This document shows, piece after piece, positions 1 to 12,100 of a stretch of DNA of 64,000 nucleotides. Numbering within the stretch: position 1 is the stretch's first letter; each line of letters starts with the position of its first letter. The position numbers and the translations under genes are program-made. Source of the stretch: Prado023 sp963798745. GTDB lineage: Bacteria; Actinomycetota; Actinomycetes; S36-B12; CAIYMF01. The DNA lies in assembly GCA_963798745.1 (NCBI GenBank), contig CAWCUF010000002.1, positions 310,001 through 374,000 of the forward strand, in the 5' to 3' direction. The notes beneath the pieces are model-generated. The model had not been told where the DNA came from and ran no database searches. It worked only from the letters and a program-made list of their open reading frames with translations.

Positions 1-228
1 GACGGTGACGTCGTCGAGGTGGGCCCGTACCCCGACCGGTTCTTCCTCGGCCTGCCGTGGCGCCACGTCGAGGTCGGCAAGGACATCTCGTTCGAGAAGG
101 TCACCTACGACACCGGCGACACGAGTGGGCGGCGGCGTCGGCGCATCGGGGCACGGCGGCTGAGCGTCAACCACATCCGCTTCGATGTGCTCGCCCAGAT
201 CGCTCCGGGCCCGATGTCGAGGACCTGA
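1..228 (+). CDS. 3' end of an unrecognised gene (partial)
   Basis: The frame is open from the first base and ends in TGA at 226-228, giving about 75 C-terminal residues; the start lies outside the window. The first 40 residues look like real protein (charged and aromatic, with a stretch GPYPDRFFLG), while the tail turns into an arginine run (SGRRRRR) followed by a less ordered end. I do not recognise a family. The tail composition could mean that the true frame ends earlier by a frameshift, or simply that the C-terminus is basic. It converges on the ROK kinase gene, with only 19 bp between the two stop codons. Confidence 0.4.
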   Translation, partial: DGDVVEVGPYPDRFFLGLPWRHVEVGKDISFEKVTYDTGDTSGRRRRRIGARRLSVNHIRFDVLAQIAPGPMSRT

Positions 229-247
229 GACCCAGGTGTGGTCGCGG

Positions 248-1174
248 TCAGTCGGTCGCGGCCGCCAGGGCGAGCTGTCCCAGGGCGATGCACCCGGCCG
301 CCCCAGCCCGGTTGCCCAGCCCGGGCGGGACGATGTAGTCATCGATCCGCTCCAGGATCTCGGGGGCCTGGACGTAGTTGTTCAGCCGTGCGAGGGTGAG
401 TTCCCGGATCCGCGGGAACAGGTGCAGTTGCTCCATCACACCACCACCGAGGATGATCCGCTGCGGCGAGTAGGCGCAGATCATCGTCTGGGCGGCCAGC
501 GCGAGGTAGTGCGCCTCCAGTTCCCAGGCGGGGTGGTCCGGGGTCAGCTCGGTGGCCGGCACCTGCCAGCGGGCGCCGATCGCCGGGCCTGAGGCCAACC
601 CCTCGAGGCAGTCCCCGTGGAAGGGGCAGACGCCGCCGAACGGATCGCTGCCGGGGTCGCGGGGGATCGCCATGTGCCCGACCTCCGGGTGGATCATCCC
701 GTGCAGGATCCGGCCCTCGATGAGCACGCCGCCGCCGACGCCGGTGCCCACCGTCAGGTAGACCAGCGTGTCCACGTCCTGGGCAGCACCCCACAGGTGC
801 TCGCCGAGGGCAGCCCCGTTGACATCGGTGTCGAAGCCGATCGGGATGCCGAAGGCGGCACTCAGGGGACCCACCACATCGGTGTCCGACCAGCCGGGCT
901 TCGGGGTCTTGGTCACCCAGCCGAAGGTGGGGGAGTCCGGGTTCGGATCGCACGGACCGAACGTGCCGTAGCCGATCGCCGCGAGTTCCTCGCCATGCTC
1001 GTCCTGCCACGATCGGAAGTAGTCAATCACCTGGGCCAGGCACGGCTCGGGCGCGGTGGTCGGGAACCGGACCTCGTCGCGCAGGTCGTCGGGCCCGGTC
1101 CCCACCGTGCAGACCATCTTCGTGCCCCCGGCCTCCACCGACCCGATCAACGGTTGCGTGCTGCTCGACGCCAT
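248..1174 (-). CDS. ROK-family sugar kinase (fructokinase type)
   Basis: A 308-residue protein of the ROK family, which phosphorylates free hexoses with ATP in the cytoplasm. The N-terminus has the ATP-binding phosphate loop (SVEAGGTKM), the middle has the sugar-site/catalytic region (DTDVNGAALGE) and the second glycine-rich ATP motif (TVGTGVGGG), then HPEVGHM and a Cys/His cluster of the ROK zinc site (CPFHGDC). Length and motif layout match ROK fructokinases. The start at 1174 is preceded by GGGAGG at good spacing, so the longer open frame upstream is not used. It is divergent from the PPTase gene. Fructose is inferred from family resemblance; glucose or mannose are possible. Decayed sucrose-utilisation genes near 55.6 kb fit a fructose role but are far away. 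Confidence 0.85.
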   Translation of the reverse strand: MASSSTQPLIGSVEAGGTKMVCTVGTGPDDLRDEVRFPTTAPEPCLAQVIDYFRSWQDEHGEELAAIGYGTFGPCDPNPDSPTFGWVTKTPKPGWSDTDVVGPLSAAFGIPIGFDTDVNGAALGEHLWGAAQDVDTLVYLTVGTGVGGGVLIEGRILHGMIHPEVGHMAIPRDPGSDPFGGVCPFHGDCLEGLASGPAIGARWQVPATELTPDHPAWELEAHYLALAAQTMICAYSPQRIILGGGVMEQLHLFPRIRELTLARLNNYVQAPEILERIDDYIVPPGLGNRAGAAGCIALGQLALAAATD

Positions 1175-1316
1175 GGTCGTCCTCCCGATTTCGCCCTGGT
1201 CCCATCCAAGCGGTTTCGACCCGGGCGCGCCCGCCCACGGGCCCGGCGTGGGCACCCACTGGGCGGAGCGGGCGACCGGACGGGCCTGGAGCAGGTCCCT
1301 CCCGCTCGCTGGCCAG

Positions 1317-1322
1317 TACGCT
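1317..1322 (+). promoter_or_regulatory. -10 hexamer TACGCT, leaderless start of PPTase gene
   Basis: TACGCT sits 6 nt before ATG 1329 and there is no Shine-Dalgarno. This is the spacing expected when transcription begins at the start codon. It supports ATG 1329 as the true start. Confidence 0.5.
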
Positions 1323-1328
1323 GCGGTG

Positions 1329-2093
1329 ATGCGATGGCTGGCCCGAGGTGAGGCGCACGTCCCGGCAGGCCAGCAGTGGCTGACCCCGGCCGAGTCGACG
1401 CGCGCGGCGTCCATGCGCTTCACGAAGCGGCGCACTGAGTACCTGCTGCGTCGGTTCGCAGGCAAGTCGGCCGTGGCGGCCACCCTGGGACTGCCCGACG
1501 ACCCGGCCACCCTGGGTCGGATCGGGGTGCTCAACCGGCGGACCGGGGCCCCCTACGTGCAGGTCGACGGCGCGGCCCTGGGCCTGGACATCTCGCTGAC
1601 CGACCGGGCCGGGTGGGCGGTCTGCCTGGTCGGTCCGGACCTCGGGGCGGTCGGCTGCGACCTGGAGATCGTCGAGCCGCGCAGTGCCGGCTTCGTTCGC
1701 GACTTCCTGACCCCGGCCGAGCAGGCGGTCGTGGCGGCGTGGCCCGGGCCGGATGGCTGGGATGCGGCGGCGAACCTGATCTGGTCGGCCAAGGAGAGCG
1801 CGCTGAAGGTGCTGCGCACCGGGCTGCGCGCCGATACCCGCACGGTCGAGGTGGCACTCGGCTCGGCTGCCGGCGGCGAATCGTGGAGCGGGGTCGGCAC
1901 CTGGCACCCGCTGGTAGTCGACGCGGGGGCCGGCCGGCGTTACCCGGGGTTCTGGCGACGCGACGGGACGTTCCTGCTGACAGTGGTGGCCGCCGCTGGG
2001 CTGGACTCGCCGCCCGACGTCCTCTCCGGATCCGCAGACCTGCGCCACGCCGAACCGATCCACTCCTGGGTCGACAATCCGGTGGCCGACTGA
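1329..2093 (+). CDS. 4'-phosphopantetheinyl transferase (Sfp-like)
   Basis: A 254-residue Sfp-type phosphopantetheinyl transferase, which moves the phosphopantetheine arm of CoA onto a carrier-protein hydroxyl. The diagnostic motifs are present: an N-terminal basic segment (MRFTKRRTEYLLRR), the Mg/CoA motif GCDLEIVEPR, and the WSAKESALK helix carrying the catalytic glutamate and lysine. The start is ATG 1329 (GTG 1326 is also possible). The gene lies about 2 kb beyond the 3' end of the megasynthase operon, transcribed in the opposite direction. It is therefore a natural candidate for activating that synthase's five carrier domains, although it could serve other carriers too. The partner assignment is inferred from proximity. 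Confidence 0.85.
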   Translation: MRWLARGEAHVPAGQQWLTPAESTRAASMRFTKRRTEYLLRRFAGKSAVAATLGLPDDPATLGRIGVLNRRTGAPYVQVDGAALGLDISLTDRAGWAVCLVGPDLGAVGCDLEIVEPRSAGFVRDFLTPAEQAVVAAWPGPDGWDAAANLIWSAKESALKVLRTGLRADTRTVEVALGSAAGGESWSGVGTWHPLVVDAGAGRRYPGFWRRDGTFLLTVVAAAGLDSPPDVLSGSADLRHAEPIHSWVDNPVAD

Positions 2094-2150
2094 CCGGCCA
2101 GACAGGTCGATGTGCACCAATGCGTGAATTCTGCTTCACTTGTTTTCGGA

Positions 2151-2237
2151 GGGGAGTATCCCCGCGCAGTGCGTCGTCAGTACGACGGGCCGATGCCCGT
2201 CCGGCGTATCGACCCCATGGGGTCGGGAGAGACCTCC
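2151..2237 (+). ncRNA. possible structured leader of the small antitoxin-like gene
   Basis: Upstream of the 72-residue gene at 2264 are consecutive short hairpins: GGGG/CCCC at 2151-2163, CGTCGT/ACGACG at 2172-2187, CGGGC/GCCCG at 2186-2199, a perfect palindrome GACCCCATGGGGTC at 2211-2224, and GGAG/CTCC at 2226-2237. The density of stems is more than I would expect by chance even at this G+C content, and the sequence just before it (2116-2146) is unusually A/T rich. It could be a structured 5' leader or a regulator-binding region. I could not match it to a named riboswitch class. Confidence 0.25.
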
Positions 2238-2263
2238 GAGATCGATTGACAGGAGTGGTCGAC

Positions 2264-2482
2264 ATGGGTTGGAGCAGCAAGCTCTCGGCGGCAGTGAGCA
2301 CGTTGGGCGCCACGGCGAGCAAGAATCAGGACGCCATCAACCGGGGCATCGACAAGGCGGGCAAGGCCGCCAACGATCGCACCGGGGCCAAGTACGACGC
2401 GCACATCAGCAAGGGGGCCGCGCACCTGCGCACCGGCCTGGCCAAGCTCAGCGAGTCGGGGCGCAACGACCCGCCGCGCTGA
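2264..2482 (+). CDS. small MT0933/Rv0909-like antitoxin-family protein
   Basis: A 72-residue basic, helical protein without membrane segments. The central segment (INRGIDKAGKAANDRTGAKY then a KGAAHLRTGLAKL helix) resembles the actinobacterial MT0933-like antitoxin family, whose members share an AIDKAGD...KTGGKY core. AGGAG at 2251-2255 fixes the ATG at 2264. No cognate toxin is recognisable next to it: upstream is the PPTase and downstream a transposase remnant. The toxin-antitoxin role is therefore only a family label. It could equally be a stress-associated small protein. Confidence 0.6.
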   Translation: MGWSSKLSAAVSTLGATASKNQDAINRGIDKAGKAANDRTGAKYDAHISKGAAHLRTGLAKLSESGRNDPPR

Positions 2483-2499
2483 ACTCCGATCCCCTTGGC

Positions 2500-2625
2500 A
2501 GTGGAGCGGAGCTGCTCCCCCTTGATCGACGGCTGGACGACCGCTGCCACCCATTCACCTGGACCAGGACCGTCGACGAAATCCTGCCCCACCTCCGGGC
2601 CGTCAACCGGCTTTGGACGCGGGAC
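2500..2625 (+). pseudogene. IS630-family transposase C-terminal remnant, frameshifted
   Basis: Two reading frames must be joined to read an IS630-type transposase end: LIDGW up to about 2535 in one frame, then DRCHPFTWTRTVDEILPHL in the next, through about 2610. This matches the family's C-terminal pattern (a helix ending in a Trp, then PFTWTKTADEIL). One base appears to be missing after the GW. No upstream catalytic DDE part and no inverted repeats are visible, so this is a scar of an old insertion between the antitoxin-like gene and the hydrolase. The rest of 2483-2789 holds nothing else I recognise. Confidence 0.6.
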
Positions 2626-2778
2626 ACTGCACGCGCCGATGGTCCAGCCAGAAGTGCAACGCATGGTTGACCGTGGCGCCCGGTGGTGTTCCTCAAGGGT
2701 GACCGCTGCTGTTGCCCGTCGGCTGGTTGCCTTTCGTGACCAGGGCCTGGCCCCCTACCAGGCAGGCTGCGCACGTCG

Positions 2779-2784
2779 TAGGGT
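2779..2784 (+). promoter_or_regulatory. -10 hexamer TAGGGT, leaderless start of serine hydrolase gene
   Basis: TAGGGT ends 5 nt before ATG 2790 and no ribosome binding site is present, matching the leaderless pattern seen at many starts in this window. Confidence 0.4.
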
Positions 2785-2789
2785 TGGGC

Positions 2790-3872
2790 ATGGCGACGGA
2801 TTCCATGCCCCCCGTGAGTCCCGGAGACTGGGAGGCTGTGCGTCTTGCCCTCGCGGAGCGGGCAAGTAGCGGCCGCTTCTGCGGGACCGTGCTTGTGATG
2901 GGGCAGGACGGACCGCTGCTGGAGGTGTCGCACGGGTTGGCCGACCGCTCCTCCGGGACGCCGATCCACGCGGGGACCCGATTCGCCCTGGCCTCCCTGT
3001 CGAAGATGTTCACTGCCGCGGCGGTGCTGTCCGCCGTGCGAGAGGGTCTGCTGGGCGTTGGGGACCGCGTCGTGGACCTGCTGCCGGCGGCGCGTCGCCC
3101 CCGGTCGATGGACGACCGCGTGACGCTGCATCAACTGCTCTGCCACACCTCTGGCATCGGCGACTACTTCGAGGAGGACGAGAGCCTGCCGGGGTTCACC
3201 GGGGAGGACTATTCGGCGCTGTGGTGGGATCGGCCGTCCTACCGGATGGAACGCCCCGACGACTTCCTGCCCCTCTACGACGAGGCTGTTCAGGTCAGCG
3301 TCCCGGGGGTGGAGTTCCACTACTCCAACGCCGGCTTCGTGCTGCTGGGGGCGGTGCTGGAGGAGGTTGCCGAGGCCCCTTTCGTTGATGCTGTCACCCA
3401 CCGGGTGCTCGGCCCGGCTGGGATGGCCGACAGCGGCTACCTGCGACTCGACGAGCCGCACCCCGACGTGGCCACTGGCTACCTTCAGGCTGGACCCGGC
3501 AGGCCGGAGCGCAGCAACATCTACAGCGTCCCGGTGGTCGGCGGCGGTGACGGGGGTGCGCTGTCCACGGCACGTGACCTGCACCGACTGTTGTGCTCCA
3601 TCTCCTCCGGCGCGCTGCTGGGCGCCGACCTGACCGCTGCCATGCTCGGCCGACACGCCTACGTGGAAGCAGATCAGTGGGCGGGCTACGGGTGTTTCCT
3701 ACGGCCCGGGTCGTTCGGCCACGGCGGCGGTGACCCCGGCGTCGAGGTGCTCTGCCGGCACCTGCCCGACCGTGCTTTGACGCTTGTCGTGCTCTGCAAC
3801 ATGGAGGGCTGCCTTGCAGACGCCTGGGCCCTGATCGGTGCGGCAGCAGCCGACCCCGATCGCCTCATGTAA
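2790..3872 (+). CDS. beta-lactamase-fold serine hydrolase (class C / esterase type)
   Basis: A 360-residue member of the beta-lactamase/PBP-like serine hydrolase family. It has the nucleophile motif S-x-x-K (ASLSKMFT, about residue 71), the Tyr-x-Asn motif (HYSNAGF) and the third motif as HGGG near the C-terminus. No signal peptide is evident, so it is likely cytoplasmic, which argues for an esterase or D-aminopeptidase-like activity rather than antibiotic resistance. The substrate cannot be told from sequence. The start at ATG 2790 is supported by the -10 hexamer just upstream and by homology beginning soon after. A longer open frame upstream overlaps the transposase scar and is not used. 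Confidence 0.8.
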   Translation: MATDSMPPVSPGDWEAVRLALAERASSGRFCGTVLVMGQDGPLLEVSHGLADRSSGTPIHAGTRFALASLSKMFTAAAVLSAVREGLLGVGDRVVDLLPAARRPRSMDDRVTLHQLLCHTSGIGDYFEEDESLPGFTGEDYSALWWDRPSYRMERPDDFLPLYDEAVQVSVPGVEFHYSNAGFVLLGAVLEEVAEAPFVDAVTHRVLGPAGMADSGYLRLDEPHPDVATGYLQAGPGRPERSNIYSVPVVGGGDGGALSTARDLHRLLCSISSGALLGADLTAAMLGRHAYVEADQWAGYGCFLRPGSFGHGGGDPGVEVLCRHLPDRALTLVVLCNMEGCLADAWALIGAAAADPDRLM

Positions 3873-4086
3873 CCGACTCGGAACCCACCAGACGCGTTGC
3901 AACGGCGTGGCTCAGTGATTCTCGGGCGAGGATCGAAACGATGTCGGCCCGGGCGGCGTGGGTGATGCGATACCTCACCCACCCAGAGCCAGCGCTCCCG
4001 ACCCCGACGTCGAGACCACCTCGGAGGCGGTGTCGTGGTCCCCGTCGGACCGCTGCCCGAGCCCCCGGGCTGCTGGTCCGACCCGA

Positions 4087-9159
<5,073 letters not shown>

Positions 9160-9164
9160 CTGGG

Positions 9165-12100
9165 TCAGCCTGCCATCACTGCGGCGATCGGCGCCTGGAC
9201 GTCGTCGGCCAGGGGCTGGGGGAGCGCGACTGTGCGGTAACCCTCCAGTCGCACCGCGACCGTGCCGTCCGGGCTGGTCACCACGCAGTCGAAGCCGTCC
9301 TCACCTGCCTGCGCAGCCGCGACCAGCGGGCCGTCGGCGGCCTCGCCCGCCGCGCCGAGCACGGTGACCCGGGTGACGTGCGTCGGCAGGGCCAGGCGGC
9401 CCTCGCGCCCGGCCTCCCAGAGCCCGGCGGCCTGGAAGCACAGCTCGATCAGCCGGGGGGCGGCCTGGGTGTCTCCCTCACCGGCGTGGTTGGCCGGCAG
9501 GTCGTCGGCGAACTGCGCGGCTGACCGGTCGCCGTCCCGCCAGGCCGAGCCCACCACCTGGTAGGCCGGTCCGTGGAAGTACATCCGGTAGACATCGTCG
9601 GCACTCACCTCGGCGCCTTGCCGGGCGGGCGGGTCCTCGTGTTGGCCCTCCGGAGCGGACTGGGTCATCCGGACCCGCCCCGTGAAGTGGGTCGTGCGCG
9701 TCGGGGCATCGGAGCCGGGCAGTTGGCGCTCGGCCTCGATGCGGCACTCGGCCACGAGATCAGGGCCGTCCGGGTGCAGCAGGGCCACGATCTCGATGGT
9801 CCGTGGCTCGTCGCGGTAGAACTTCAGGGGAGCGTGGAAGTCCACGTCCTCCACCGCGGCCAGCGCCCAGTCCGGCGCCAGCAGCCGGGCCGTCTCGACC
9901 ATGCCCTCGATGCCCATGACGCCGGGCAGCAGAGCCGTGACCCGGTCGCCGCGGTGGTCGTCGAGGAAGGGCTGCTCCTTGGGGTCGAGCGTGGTGCGCA
10001 CCACCAGGCCGTCGTGCACGGAGCACGCCACGACCTCGCCGACCATCGGGCCGGCCGTCGCGCACGCGTCGGCGAACGCGCCGGGATCGATCCCGCCGGC
10101 CTCGGCGAACTCGGTCGCCATCATGCCCAGCGTGCCCGCGACCACGACCTCGCCCCGGTTCGGACCGCTGGTCAGCTCGCGGCGGATCCAGGCGATCCCC
10201 GCCTCCGGGGGCAGCATCTGCACGCCGGCCGCGGCCATGATCTTCGGGATCGAGCCACGCGTGGCCATCCCGATCCCGCCCCAGGCGGTCCAGTCCAGGG
10301 CGATGCCCCGGGTGTCCGGGCGGGTCCGGCGCATCCCGCTGGCGATCGCGCACAGCAGGTTGTTGGCCGCCGAGTAGTCGGTCTGTCCGGCGTTGCCGAA
10401 CCGGCCGGCGACCGAGCTGAACGCGACGGTCGCGCCGATCGGCAGGTCGCCGGCGGCCCTGAGCAGGTTGAACCAGCCGTCGGCCTTGACGCCGAAGACC
10501 AGTTCGAACTCCGCGCGCTCCTTCTTGGCCAGGCCCTTGCTGATCTCCAGGCCCGCGGCGTGCAGCAGCACGTCGATGCGCCCATGTGCGTCGCGGATCT
10601 GGTCCACGATGGCCGTCACTGCCTCGCCATCGCGCAGGTCGACGCTGTGGTAGTGCGCCGTCCCGCCGGCAGCGGTGACCGCATCGATCGCCGACAGTGC
10701 GGAGGCCAGCCGCTCGAAGCGTGCCAACTCGCGCTCGATGAGCACCGGGGTCGCCTTGTCGCCGCGGGCGGTGATCTGCTCGGCGATTCGGCCCTTGAGG
10801 CTGTCCGGGTCGCGGAGGTAGGCCTGCAGGTCCGGGTCGGCCGGGTCGGGGGTGCCGGCCAGGTCGAGCAGGTGGAAGGTGCCGCCCGAGGCGGTGGCCA
10901 GGTCGGCGGTGATCGCCGACACGATGCTGCCCGCGGCTCCGGTGATCAGGAACACCGACTCGCTGCCCAGCTCCATCGCCCCGGGTTCGGGGGCGTCGAC
11001 CGCGGGGAACGGCCGGGTCGCCAGCCCCACGCCCCAGCGCTGGCCGTCGACATGCCCGATCTCGACGCAGCCCGGATCGGCCAGCGTCTCGTCGATCAGG
11101 GTGTCGGCCAGGGCGCTGGTCTTACGGCTGGCGGGGAAGTCCACGGCCTTGACCAGGACCTCGGCACGCTCCTTCTTGTAGGACTTCGCGAAGCCGACGA
11201 CCGCGGCACCCAGCGGCGAGGTCGCCCCGGCCGCGTCGTGGCCGTGGAACCCGCCCAGGCGGCTGCCGACAACCAGGAACGGCTCGGCGCTGATCACCTG
11301 GTGGTAGAGGGCGTGCAGGGCGACGACTCGGCGCCGCAGTGCCTCCCGCCAGGAGTCGAGGTCCAGCTCGGCCAGCGGGCCCTCGTCATCCAGGGAAGCC
11401 AGCCAGTAGACCCCGGTGAGGGGAGCCTCGGCGCCGAACTGCTCGACCTGCGCGAGCAGGTCGTCGGTGCCGGTGGCGGCCTCGACGGCCAGCACCTCGG
11501 CACCGCGCTTGGTGAGCTTCTTGGCCAGTGCGGCACCCACACCGCCCTCGTCGAGGACGACCAGGATGCGCGCACCCGCGCCGACTTCGACACCCGTGGA
11601 TGCGCAGGCCGCGAGGGCCGGGCGCAGCGCCGGCGTCGGGACGCGGCGGGGCAGCGCGTCGACGGCGGCGAAGTCCCCGACGAACTTCGGGGTATTCGGT
11701 GCAGCGGCTGGGGCGCCCGCAGCCCCCTGCGATGCCTCGCCCGAGGCGGGCGCACCGTCGCTGGCCGCTCCCGCGGCGGCGGGTTGGATGCCGGTCTTGT
11801 CGCGGACCCAGCCGATGACGTGGGTGAGGGTGGGGAAGTCGCGCAGGGCGAGGTTGTCGTCGCGTTCGACGTTGAACCGTGCCCGGACGGCGGCGAACAC
11901 CTCGGCCTGCTTGACGGTGTCGACGCCGAGGTCGGCCTCGAGGTCCAGGTCGAGGTCGAGCAGCTCGGCGGGGTAGCCGGTCATCTCAGCCACGATCCCC
12001 ACGACCGCGTCGGTCACCTCGTCGGCGGCAGGTGCGGCGACGTTGGTGTGAACGGAATCGTCGAATTGTTGGTCGGTTCCGTGCACAGCAACGGCGGGCG

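Noticed and set aside
2151..2224. GGGGAGTA box as a yybP-ykoY (manganese) riboswitch
   Set aside because: Only a few bases match what I recall, the second conserved loop is not seen, and the downstream gene is not a metal transporter.
2120..2263. Upstream in-frame ATG 2120 as start of the antitoxin-like gene
   Set aside because: It would add an Arg/Ser-rich segment over the hairpins; ATG 2264 has AGGAG at ideal spacing and starts the family domain.
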